A stretch of 37,656 nt of DNA from an uncultured Granulicatella sp. (GTDB lineage Bacteria; Bacillota; Bacilli; Lactobacillales; Aerococcaceae), in NCBI GenBank assembly GCA_934193545.1, contig CAKPVL010000013.1:1-37656 (forward strand), written 5' to 3'. Shown here one piece after another: positions 10,671-17,299 of the stretch. Each line of letters starts with the position of its first letter. Position 1 is the stretch's first letter. The notes below the pieces were generated by a model. That model did no database searches, was not told where the DNA came from, and was given only the letters and a program-made list of their open reading frames with translations. The position numbers and the translations under genes are program-made.

Positions 10671-11714
10671 CTATAAGTTACGATAATAATCTTCTATCGT
10701 GGTTGCTAACTCTTCCCTGAGTCCTTTTACAATTGATAATACATTCGAATACGGCATATTCTTTGGTCCAAGAAGCGCAATCAGTCCTGTATCTTGGTTT
10801 GGAGTTTCGTAACTAGCAGTTACCAAACTAAAGTCACCAAGTAACGGATGATCCATTTCTGACCCGAGCCTAATTTGAATATCTTGATGATCATTGGTTA
10901 CTAATTGATGTAACTTCGACTGATCATCCATCAATTGATAAATTCCTTTGAGTTGATCCACATTAGCGTGATGATCAAAGTAATTTAACAAATATCTTCT
11001 TCCTGCTACATGCATTCGATCATTTTCGAAACGATTCATCATTTCTTGAATCACTTTGACGATTTGAATTTGTGAATTCATATAGCGATTCATAAGGATT
11101 GGAAGATCCGTTTTTAATCGTTTAGCAACGATATCTAGCGGTACTCCAATTAATTCATCATTAATGATGCGAACCACTTTCTCTAAATCACTATCGTCAA
11201 TAGTTCCCGGAATTGTATAGACTTTATTTTCTACCAAACCATTACTGATAACAACGATTGCCATCACTTGATTTGGATTAAGGCGAACAAGTCTAAATCC
11301 CGATAACGTGGCAGTTTTCACTTCCGGTCCAAAAGAAATTGCGGTGTAGTTTGTTAATGTTGCTAGTATGTCAGCAGATAAACGAAATACATCTTGAATC
11401 TCTAATGTTGACTGTTGGAAAACTTCACGAATTTGATTTCGAACGCTTAAAGAAACAGGTTGCTTTTGTCTAGGTAGAATATTATCGATGTAGTAACGAT
11501 ATCCTTTATTAGAAGGAACACGTCCAGAAGAAGTATGGTTCTTTTCAAGATATCCCATCTCTTCCAGCTTCATCATCTCGTTACGAATTGTTGCTGAACT
11601 AAAAGGTAATTCTGCAACTTCCATCAACTTCTTCGACCCGACAGGCTCCAAAGTTTCCGTATATAATTGTATGATTAATTGTAAGATTAGCAATTGTCTA
11701 TTGGTTAACATCAT
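10671..11714 (-). CDS. hrcA: Heat-inducible transcription repressor HrcA
   Basis: HrcA represses its own operon by binding CIRCE and is kept active by chaperones, so misfolded protein relieves repression. An N-terminal winged helix-turn-helix (LTNRQLLILQLIIQLY to about residue 75, with the recognition segment SSATIRNEMMKLEEMG) is followed by the HrcA inserted/GAF-like domain. The start chosen is the ATG at 11714, with another ATG directly after it. A GTG two codons earlier is in frame but lies inside the SD sequence GAGGTGA, so it cannot be used. The resulting 347 residues is normal. This is the first gene of the heat-shock operon and has a CIRCE 13 bases upstream of its start. Confidence 0.96.
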   Translation of the reverse strand: MMLTNRQLLILQLIIQLYTETLEPVGSKKLMEVAELPFSSATIRNEMMKLEEMGYLEKNHTSSGRVPSNKGYRYYIDNILPRQKQPVSLSVRNQIREVFQQSTLEIQDVFRLSADILATLTNYTAISFGPEVKTATLSGFRLVRLNPNQVMAIVVISNGLVENKVYTIPGTIDDSDLEKVVRIINDELIGVPLDIVAKRLKTDLPILMNRYMNSQIQIVKVIQEMMNRFENDRMHVAGRRYLLNYFDHHANVDQLKGIYQLMDDQSKLHQLVTNDHQDIQIRLGSEMDHPLLGDFSLVTASYETPNQDTGLIALLGPKNMPYSNVLSIVKGLREELATTIEDYYRNL

Positions 11715-11726
11715 AGTCACCTCTCT

Positions 11727-11753
11727 TTAGCACTTGACTAAGACGAGTGCTAA
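11727..11753. promoter_or_regulatory. CIRCE operator for HrcA
   Basis: TTAGCACTT, nine bases, GAGTGCTAA. This matches the CIRCE consensus (TTAGCACTC-N9-GAGTGCTAA) with a single change in one arm. It lies between the hrcA promoter and the hrcA SD, so it is both an operator and part of the leader RNA. It is the only CIRCE seen in the window. Confidence 0.96.
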
Positions 11754-11763
11754 CCACATTTAT

Positions 11764-11792
11764 AATTTAACACATTGGTCAAATTAAGTCAA
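11764..11792 (-). promoter_or_regulatory. Putative sigma-A promoter of the hrcA operon
   Basis: On the minus strand, TTGACT (11787-11792) and TAAATT (11764-11769) are 17 bases apart, with TG one base before the -10 (extended -10). The predicted start would fall at or next to CIRCE, the usual layout for HrcA repression. Confidence 0.6.
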
Positions 11793-11876
11793 TATAAAAA
11801 TACTAGGACTTTAGACTGATTTTTTGAAGGTTTTGTACTACAACTATTGCCGTAGATAAGGCATTTCTACTATATA

Positions 11877-11905
11877 TTGAATGTCTTTTGGTTTTCCTTT
11901 ATAAT
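11877..11905 (+). promoter_or_regulatory. Sigma-A promoter of the first internal-LPNTG gene
   Basis: TTGAAT (11877-11882) and a perfect TATAAT (11900-11905) have an ideal 17-base spacer. The predicted start is near 11912, right at the inverted repeats noted next. Confidence 0.75.
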
Positions 11906-11910
11906 TTTTT

Positions 11911-11936
11911 TATAGAATAATCTATAAGTTTATAGA
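11911..11936. repeat. Overlapping inverted repeats at the transcript start
   Basis: Three half-sites, TATAGA / TCTATA / TATAGA, give two overlapping palindromes: TATAGA-N4-TCTATA (11911-11926) and TCTATAA-GT-TTATAGA (11921-11936). They span the first bases of the predicted transcript and end next to the SD. This could be an operator or a leader hairpin, or just AT-rich chance. Confidence 0.4.
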
Positions 11937-11949
11937 AAGGAACATCAAA

Positions 11950-12633
11950 ATGAAGCTTAAACATTTCACACTTGCTTTTCTTTCAGTTTTCCTATTTGGC
12001 TTCTTTTTCTATAACAGCTCTATAAAAGCTGCTGAAAGTCAAACTGTTAATGTAACTACGGTAGATATAGATACATTAACCCCAACTGAATTAAGCAATA
12101 TGATAAATGGTACTCCTTCTGGATCGGTTTCTTCGAACGCTACTGTAAAACTAGTTTATAAGAAGAAAGCATGTCCTGTTGATAAGCCAACATTACCAAA
12201 TACTGGGGTTACAAGTAACTTAGCAGCAATCATTTTCGGTTCACTGCTATTAGTTTCTAGCTTACTTTTAGTTAAGTCTTCTAAAGGAAGAAAATTAATC
12301 ATACTCTTCGTATTAGGTGGCACAAGTATTGCGCTAGCAACTCCTGCAATTGCTTCGACAATTGAAGTAATTGGTGAAACTAAACTGTTTTCTATTTCAG
12401 CTTTGAATGATATTACTATTCCAGAAATTGAGTGCTACGAGTATGTTGGTTACATTATACCTACTGTAGAAACGACAACTGTTGAGTCAACAACTTCAGA
12501 AACTGTAGCAACTGAGACTACTGAAACAACTGAAGCTACAACAATTGTAACAACAACTACCGAAGCGGAAACGACAACTGCTCAAACAGAGACAGAGGTA
12601 ACTGTTCTCCCGGGAACACCATCTCCACCTTAA
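11950..12633 (+). CDS. Surface protein with an internal LPNTG sorting signal (paralogue 1)
   Basis: No function is known to me. The 227-residue protein has a signal peptide (about 1-28), a short domain (29-80) ending in KLVYKKKACPVDKP, then LPNTG at 82-86, a hydrophobic segment (about 89-108) and the basic run KSSKGRK (109-115): a complete sortase signal in mid-protein. A second hydrophobic stretch (116-135) ends in TPAIA-S, like a signal peptidase site. A conserved patch, GETKLFSISALNDIT to CYEYVGYII (142-170), and a Thr/Glu-rich tail ending PGTPSPP follow. Cys75 and Cys162 are the only cysteines. Predicted topology puts both ends outside. The next gene is a paralogue with the same layout, which argues against a frameshift. 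I recall similar small LPXTG-labelled proteins in other Lactobacillales but cannot check this here. The start has AAAGGA upstream. Confidence 0.85.
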   Translation: MKLKHFTLAFLSVFLFGFFFYNSSIKAAESQTVNVTTVDIDTLTPTELSNMINGTPSGSVSSNATVKLVYKKKACPVDKPTLPNTGVTSNLAAIIFGSLLLVSSLLLVKSSKGRKLIILFVLGGTSIALATPAIASTIEVIGETKLFSISALNDITIPEIECYEYVGYIIPTVETTTVESTTSETVATETTETTEATTIVTTTTEAETTTAQTETEVTVLPGTPSPP

Positions 12634-12645
12634 TCAAAAGACAAG

Positions 12646-12672
12646 GGACAGCTGTTCTAGCTGTCCGTTTTT
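12646..12672 (+). terminator. Terminator after the first internal-LPNTG gene
   Basis: A perfect 8-bp stem, GGACAGCT / AGCTGTCC, with loop GTTCT is followed by GTTTTTA. It separates the two paralogues into independent transcription units. Confidence 0.85.
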
Positions 12673-12680
12673 ATTTCGAT

Positions 12681-12701
12681 TTTTTCCTTTGAAAGGAAAA
12701 A
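12681..12701. repeat. 21-base perfect palindrome upstream of the second LPNTG gene
   Basis: Arms of 10 bases (12681-12690 and 12692-12701) surround a single central base. It lies 18 bases before the -35 box. A further 9-bp inverted repeat, AAATAATGA / TCATTATTT (12699-12707 and 12730-12738), brackets the -35. Operator function is possible but not shown. Confidence 0.4.
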
Positions 12702-12719
12702 TAATGATTTCACATTTCT

Positions 12720-12748
12720 TTGCAAATTTTCATTATTTCCATTATAAT
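12720..12748 (+). promoter_or_regulatory. Sigma-A promoter of the second internal-LPNTG gene
   Basis: TTGCAA (12720-12725) and a perfect TATAAT (12743-12748) are separated by 17 bases. Together with the terminator upstream, this shows that paralogue 2 is transcribed on its own. Confidence 0.72.
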
Positions 12749-12786
12749 TTCATAAATAAAAAGAATGAAAAAAGAAAGGATTTATT

Positions 12787-13497
12787 ATGAAATCATTCAA
12801 AAAATTAGTAGCCCTAATTTCTTTAGCGTTTTTAACAGCAATTTTCGCTTCTAATTTTACTTCTGCTTATGCAGATAGTACGACTAAAGTGAACATCACG
12901 AATGTTGATATTGCTTCACTTTCTAATTCTGAACAAGAATTAATCATCTCTGGGAAACCAACAGGAGCAGTAAACTCTACTACTTCTGTAAAATTAGTTT
13001 ACAAGAAAGTGGCTTGTCCAATTAACAAACCTTCTCTTCCTAACACTGGAACATCAACAGGTTTAGTGACACTTGGCGCTGGAATTCTTGTATTAGGTGC
13101 AGCCTATGCTCTATTAAAATCAAATAAAGGTAAAAAGTTAATTACTATTTTATTTGTAGTTGGAGTTGGTAGTATTCTTGTCGGATCCGTAGATGCTTCG
13201 CAAGTAACCTTAAACGGTGAAACTAAAGTAGTCTCTATTTCACAATTAGAAGAAATTACTGTAGATGAAATGGACTGTTATGAATATGTTGGATATATCA
13301 TTGTTAAAGGTGACGAAACAACAACGGTTACTACTGAAAGTGGAACTACTAAAGTAACAACAACTGAAACACCTACTACTGAAGGTCCAACAACTGGTGA
13401 AACAACCACTGAGGAAACTACAGAAGAAACAACTACAGAGCAAACTGAATCTGAAGAAGATGTAACTATAAAGCCAGGCACTCCTGCTCCAGCTTAA
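12787..13497 (+). CDS. Surface protein with an internal LPNTG sorting signal (paralogue 2)
   Basis: A 236-residue paralogue of the preceding protein with the same order: signal peptide (cut expected after AYA, residue 29), short domain with VNITNVDIASL and KLVYKKVACPINKP, LPNTG at 84-88, hydrophobic segment 92-110, basic run KSNKGKK (111-117), second hydrophobic segment (118-137) ending in the signal-peptidase-like SVDA-S, conserved patch NGETKVVSISQLEEIT to CYEYVGYII, then a Thr/Glu-rich tail ending PGTPAPA. Cys77 and Cys164 match the two cysteines of paralogue 1. The tail is more acidic and repetitive (TTE units) than in paralogue 1, while the domains are well conserved, so the tail looks like a fast-evolving stalk. 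Start: ATG with GAAAGGA upstream. Function unknown. Confidence 0.85.
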   Translation: MKSFKKLVALISLAFLTAIFASNFTSAYADSTTKVNITNVDIASLSNSEQELIISGKPTGAVNSTTSVKLVYKKVACPINKPSLPNTGTSTGLVTLGAGILVLGAAYALLKSNKGKKLITILFVVGVGSILVGSVDASQVTLNGETKVVSISQLEEITVDEMDCYEYVGYIIVKGDETTTVTTESGTTKVTTTETPTTEGPTTGETTTEETTEETTTEQTESEEDVTIKPGTPAPA

Positions 13498-13516
13498 AGA
13501 ACTCTATAAATACAAT

Positions 13517-13543
13517 AAGAGGTAGATTTTACATCTACCTCTT
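13517..13543 (+). terminator. Terminator after the second internal-LPNTG gene
   Basis: A perfect 11-bp stem, AAGAGGTAGAT / ATCTACCTCTT, with a 5-base loop is followed by TT and AATTT. It lies between convergent genes; the minus-strand version lacks a good T-run, so it mainly serves the plus-strand gene. Confidence 0.8.
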
Positions 13544-14185
13544 TTAATTTACTTCATTCATATAAATGGTTTGATAAAAAGGAATTAATTCCTTTAATGC
13601 GCACGCAAGTTCTTCTTCAATTCCGTCTTTGTTCTTTTCAAGAAACACCGGTCTTCTTAAAATAACTTTACGGACATCTCCTTCTTTGATAGCTCTTATT
13701 AATTCATCTCTATTAGATACGTTTCCTTCGTAAGCTATTGCGTTCTTTTGAAAATCAGATGCTACGTATAAAATGTTACGATTAGGTTCACATTCCAACA
13801 CTTTGTTTTGTAACATCAGAGAGAGTTCGTTCATTTTACGTTCGATAAAACTCAATTCTACATATACGCCCAATTTATCGTCATTATAAAACAACCGTAA
13901 TGCAAAGGATGGATTTCCTTCATCTTGCCCCTCTTCGATAAAGTATCTCCAAAAAGCGGGTCTTGCCACTTGGGCTTGATTCATCCATTGACTAACTCGG
14001 TCCATGCGAAATGACTTAAAGTTCTTCTGAAACGCTTCTGTTAACTTCGTAAATTCCTGTCTTGCATCTTGACCAGCCTTCTTCAACTGTTCCATTTCTT
14101 CTGCAATTTCTGGAAACTTTACGGGATTTTTGTATTTAACTTTGTCATAACGAAAGAAATAACTCATCTTTTCAATTGAAATCAT
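13544..14185 (-). CDS. Conserved protein of unknown function, coupled to the racemase-family gene
   Basis: A 213-residue soluble protein, with no signal peptide or membrane segment. It has an N-terminal charged helical region (EIAEEMEQLKKAGQDARQEF, about residues 26-45), then FRMDRVSQWMNQAQ (about 58-71), an aromatic patch AFWRYF, and mixed alpha/beta sequence to the end. The overall look, with RVxxW and FW motifs after a helical start, resembles the HI_0552-type family often mislabelled glucose-6-phosphate dehydrogenase, but this is recollection and I give it about one chance in three. The ATG has AGGAGG six bases upstream, and the gene overlaps the end of the racemase-family gene by 14 bases, so the two are translated together and may share a pathway. 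Confidence 0.75.
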   Translation of the reverse strand: MISIEKMSYFFRYDKVKYKNPVKFPEIAEEMEQLKKAGQDARQEFTKLTEAFQKNFKSFRMDRVSQWMNQAQVARPAFWRYFIEEGQDEGNPSFALRLFYNDDKLGVYVELSFIERKMNELSLMLQNKVLECEPNRNILYVASDFQKNAIAYEGNVSNRDELIRAIKEGDVRKVILRRPVFLEKNKDGIEEELACALKELIPFYQTIYMNEVN

Positions 14186-14843
14186 GATTTTCCTCCTGAA
14201 TATGGCTCTTCATGCGGTCGATCATATAGACACCCACATCAATAATTGGAATCCTTGAAAGTTGCTCTAATTCTGTCTTTACATATGGAAAATGCGTACA
14301 CCCTAGTACGACAGCTTCAATCTCTGTGCTTTCAAAATAATGGAATAAACTATGGAAGTCGAATTGCTTAATAATCTCTTCTTGTGGTTTTCCTGTTTCA
14401 ATCGCTTTAACCAGTTCTAGCATCGTCACACCAAACACCTTAAGATTAGGATTTGCAATATATAGATTGTTTTCTACTCCTGTTAATCCATGAGAATTCG
14501 CGGCCATTACTGCTAAATAATCATGTTCGACGCCTAGTGTACGATACATTTGCATCGGAGTAATCATAGGAAGTCTATATTCTTCTTGCAAGGAATCGAA
14601 ATTCACAACTGAGCTTAGTGAGTTACAATACACAAATACAGCGTCAATCTCGTTTTTCAGCCCGTCAATCACACTTCTAATATATTGTTCTCTTTCTTCG
14701 TCTTCTAACGCTTGAAAAGTCGTTTGCTCGACTGGATTTTTAGAAATCGGAACAGAAATCGTTTGATTGAATCCATTTTTATTTAATAAATCAACGCCTA
14801 ACTTCGTGTCCATAGGTGTTCCTGCCATCACAGCAATCCGCAT
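14172..14843 (-). CDS. Aspartate/glutamate racemase family protein
   Basis: A 223-residue member of the Asp/Glu racemase superfamily, PLP-independent enzymes that move a proton with two cysteines. Both are visible: Cys73 in YCNSLS and Cys182 in LGCTHFPY. The N-terminus reads AVMAGTPMDTKLG instead of the DSGxGG motif of cell-wall glutamate racemase MurI, so I would not call it murI. Natural substrate is open (aspartate, glutamate or another amino acid). The start chosen is the ATG before RIAVMAG, with AAGGAG eight bases upstream; the two earlier in-frame ATGs are unlikely, because one precedes and overlaps this SD region and the other lies only two bases after it. The SD directly abuts the T-run of the efp terminator, so no separate promoter fits. 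Confidence 0.83.
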   Translation of the reverse strand: MRIAVMAGTPMDTKLGVDLLNKNGFNQTISVPISKNPVEQTTFQALEDEEREQYIRSVIDGLKNEIDAVFVYCNSLSSVVNFDSLQEEYRLPMITPMQMYRTLGVEHDYLAVMAANSHGLTGVENNLYIANPNLKVFGVTMLELVKAIETGKPQEEIIKQFDFHSLFHYFESTEIEAVVLGCTHFPYVKTELEQLSRIPIIDVGVYMIDRMKSHIQEENHDFN

Positions 14844-14860
14844 ACACATTTCTCCTTTAT

Positions 14861-14896
14861 AAAAAAACAAGGATGAACGCTTGGCTCATCCTTGTT
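14861..14896 (-). terminator. Terminator after efp
   Basis: An 11-bp stem, AACAAGGATGA / TCATCCTTGTT (14866-14876, 14886-14896), with a 9-base loop is followed on the minus strand by a run of seven T. It is a strong terminator, yet its T-run ends one base before the SD region of the next gene. Confidence 0.88.
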
Positions 14897-14907
14897 TCAA
14901 TAAATCA

Positions 14908-15471
14908 TTATTTAGTTGCACGACGTACGTATGTACCTTCTGCAGTGTTAACTTCTAAGTATTCTCCTGCTTCGATGAAGTCTGGAACGTTAACTACTAA
15001 ACCTGTTTCCATTGTTGCTGGTTTACCAGAACCTGTAACTGTAGCACCTTTAATTGATGGTTGAGTTTCAGTAACTTGCAGTACAACTGTTGATGGTAAT
15101 GAAACCCCAATTACTTCTGAACCGTAGAATTGGATTTTAACTTCCATGTTTTCTAGGATGTATTTTAATTCTTGTTCGATTGTTTCTTCAGGAATTTCGT
15201 ATTGTTCGTATGTTTCTAAGTCCATGAATACTCCAACGCCATCTTGGCTGTATAAGTATTGAACATCTTTTGTGTCGATGTGTGCACGTTCTACTTTTTC
15301 ATCAGGACGCATTGTTGTATCTACTGTTGAACCGTTACGAACGTCACGGATTTTCATACGCATTACAGTGTTCCCTTTACCTGGTTTGTGGTGGCTGATT
15401 TCCAACACTTTAATTAATTTTCCATCAAGAATGAATGTCATTCCAGCTTTTAAATCACTTACGTTAATCAT
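14908..15471 (-). CDS. efp: Translation elongation factor P
   Basis: EF-P enters the ribosomal E site and rescues ribosomes stalled at polyproline. Three beta-barrel domains are present in 187 residues. The tip loop reads [10 protein letters not shown] with Lys32 in PGKGN. In Bacillus this lysine position is modified with 5-aminopentanol; whether this organism uses that or leaves it bare is not visible here. The C-terminal domain contains the family signature around [14 protein letters not shown]. The ATG follows AGGAG with seven bases between. The gene has its own extended -10 promoter and ends in a strong terminator, so it is mainly monocistronic. Confidence 0.97.
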   Translation of the reverse strand: MINVSDLKAGMTFILDGKLIKVLEISHHKPGKGNTVMRMKIRDVRNGSTVDTTMRPDEKVERAHIDTKDVQYLYSQDGVGVFMDLETYEQYEIPEETIEQELKYILENMEVKIQFYGSEVIGVSLPSTVVLQVTETQPSIKGATVTGSGKPATMETGLVVNVPDFIEAGEYLEVNTAEGTYVRRATK

Positions 15472-15504
15472 TTTCTGACTCCTTTTGTTAAATTTTACTT
15501 TCTA

Positions 15505-15513
15505 TTTATACCA
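15505..15513 (-). promoter_or_regulatory. Extended -10 promoter of efp
   Basis: The minus strand reads TGGTATAAA, an extended -10 element, 34 bases before the efp start. No good -35 is present at 17 bases, which is acceptable for an extended -10. Confidence 0.45.
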
Positions 15514-15556
15514 TATTTTTATTGAAAATGCACTCTTTTCAGCATGTTTTTCAAAA

Positions 15557-16852
15557 TTATAAGATTCCAACGCGTTTAAAAATTAAATCTACATTCTTAA
15601 TATGATAGTGATAATCAAACGCATCATCTAAATCTTCTTCACTTAAAGTAGCTGTAATTTCTGGTTGTTCTTCTAAAACAGCGCGGAATGGAAGTTTTTC
15701 GTCCCATGCTTTAGCCGTACATGGTTGCACTAAATCATACGCTTTTTCACGACTCATGCCTTTGTCGATCAGTTTCAATAACACACGTTGGCTGTAGATC
15801 AAACCAAAAGTCGCATCCATATTGCGTAACATATTTTCTGGAAATACCGTCAAGTTTTTAACGATATTACCGAAACGACGAAGCATATAGTTGAGTAGAA
15901 TTGTGCTATCTGGAATAATAATACGTTCAGCTGAAGAATGTGAAATATCACGTTCATGCCATAGGTTCACGTTCTCATACGCTGTAACCATATGCCCTCT
16001 GATGACACGAGCAAGACCCGCCATGTTTTCAGATCCGATTGGATTACGCTTATGTGGCATTGCTGAAGACCCTTTTTGGCCTTTTGCAAAGAACTCTTCT
16101 ACTTCACGTGTTTCAGATTTTTGTAATCCACGGATTTCTGTCGCAAATTTCTCAATACTTGTCGCAATCAGCGCAATCGTAGAAATGTAATCTGCGTGAA
16201 GATCACGAGGTAAGATTTGCGTAGAGATTTCTTGTGGGCGAATACCGAGTTTTCCACATACATATGCCTCTACTTCCGGAGAAATATTCGCAAATGTTCC
16301 AACAGCTCCACTTATTTTACCCGCTTCAACGCCTTGTGCTGCTCGCTCGAAGCGTTCAATATTGCGTTTCATTTCGGAATACCATAAAACTAACTTCAAA
16401 CCAAAAGTCGTTGGTTCAGCATGAACTCCATGTGTTCTTCCCATGCAAACTGTATCTTTATACGCCAATGCTTTTTCTTTAAGAATTTCTAGGAAGTCTG
16501 CTAAGTCTTTACGTAAAATGTCGTTGGCTTGTTTTAACTGATAGCCGTACGCTGTATCCACTACGTCCGTACTTGTTAGGCCATAGTGAACCCATTTCTT
16601 TTCTTCTCCAAGACTTTCTGAGACACATCTTGTAAAAGCAACGACATCATGTCTAGTTTCTTCTTCGATTTCTAAAATACGTTCAACTGTGAATTTCGCA
16701 TTCTTACGAATCTTTTCTACGTCTTCTTTAGGGATTTCTCCTAATTCTGCCCAAGCTTCATCAGCTAAGATTTCGACTTCAAGCCAACAATTATAACGAT
16801 TTTCATCAGACCAAATTTTCGCCATCTCTGGACGTGTGTAACGTGTAATCAT
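15557..16852 (-). CDS. purB: Adenylosuccinate lyase
   Basis: PurB cuts fumarate from SAICAR and from adenylosuccinate, in purine synthesis and the last step to AMP. The fumarase/aspartase signature [10 protein letters not shown] is at residues 262-271, with the catalytic serine in its flexible loop. [10 protein letters not shown] at 138-147 carries the general-acid His141, and TSTDVVDTA is at 93-101. At 431 residues it matches the short Gram-positive form. The ATG follows AGGAGG with five bases between. It is the last gene of truB-ribF-GNAT-purB on the minus strand, nine bases after the GNAT stop, and is not with other pur genes here. Confidence 0.97.
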   Translation of the reverse strand: MITRYTRPEMAKIWSDENRYNCWLEVEILADEAWAELGEIPKEDVEKIRKNAKFTVERILEIEEETRHDVVAFTRCVSESLGEEKKWVHYGLTSTDVVDTAYGYQLKQANDILRKDLADFLEILKEKALAYKDTVCMGRTHGVHAEPTTFGLKLVLWYSEMKRNIERFERAAQGVEAGKISGAVGTFANISPEVEAYVCGKLGIRPQEISTQILPRDLHADYISTIALIATSIEKFATEIRGLQKSETREVEEFFAKGQKGSSAMPHKRNPIGSENMAGLARVIRGHMVTAYENVNLWHERDISHSSAERIIIPDSTILLNYMLRRFGNIVKNLTVFPENMLRNMDATFGLIYSQRVLLKLIDKGMSREKAYDLVQPCTAKAWDEKLPFRAVLEEQPEITATLSEEDLDDAFDYHYHIKNVDLIFKRVGIL

Positions 16853-16861
16853 GATTTCCTC

Positions 16862-17293
16862 CTAATACAATTCCATCGTAATATGTGAAATACCAACAAT
16901 GTCATACGGTTCTGAAACAACTTCAAATCCAAGCGATTCATATAATTTTACTAAGTGCGCTTGTGCATGAACTTCAATGACAGTATCCACAAACCACTCT
17001 TTGCATACTTCTTTAGCGCGTTCTAACAATGCACGCCCTTTTCCTTTTCCTCGGTATCGATTGTCTATTAGGACTCTACCAAGAAGGACTTTATCTTTTT
17101 CAGGAATAATGCGTAAATAAGAAATCACCTCATTAGCATCATTCATCTCAAAAAGATGCCAAGATTTTTTATCCGTATCGTCAATTTCTTGATAATTCAA
17201 CTCTTGGCCAACAATAAAGGTTTCGATTCTGGCTTTGTAAATCGCAACAATCTCTTCCTTCGTTAGCTCATCATAGTTCTTTAAATACCACAT
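16862..17293 (-). CDS. GNAT-family N-acetyltransferase, ElaA-like
   Basis: A 143-residue acetyl-CoA-dependent acetyltransferase. The N-terminus (WYLKNYDELTKEE, then ARIETFIVGQELNYQEID) matches the ElaA subfamily pattern, and the acetyl-CoA loop is seen in YRGKGKGRALLERA (about residues 83-96). A C-terminal LYESLGFE is typical of GNAT folds. Substrate unknown. The ATG uses an SD (AGAGAGG) that lies inside the last codons of ribF, so it is translationally linked to ribF. The role within this operon is not evident. Confidence 0.85.
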   Translation of the reverse strand: MWYLKNYDELTKEEIVAIYKARIETFIVGQELNYQEIDDTDKKSWHLFEMNDANEVISYLRIIPEKDKVLLGRVLIDNRYRGKGKGRALLERAKEVCKEWFVDTVIEVHAQAHLVKLYESLGFEVVSEPYDIVGISHITMELY

Positions 17294-17299
17294 CGAGAA

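Noticed and set aside
13246..13481. Cys/Ser- and Val-rich minus-strand frames opposite the Thr/Glu tail.
   Set aside because: They are the reverse reading of ACA/GAA codon repeats and have no start signals.
11950..13497. The internal LPNTG proteins as frameshifts, readthroughs or fusions of two genes.
   Set aside because: Both paralogues are intact with the same layout and conserved sequence on either side of the basic run, and no stop or SD lies between the halves.
14172..14843. Naming the racemase murI.
   Set aside because: The two cysteines are present but the N-terminal DSGxGG motif is not, so the cell-wall glutamate racemase role is unsupported.
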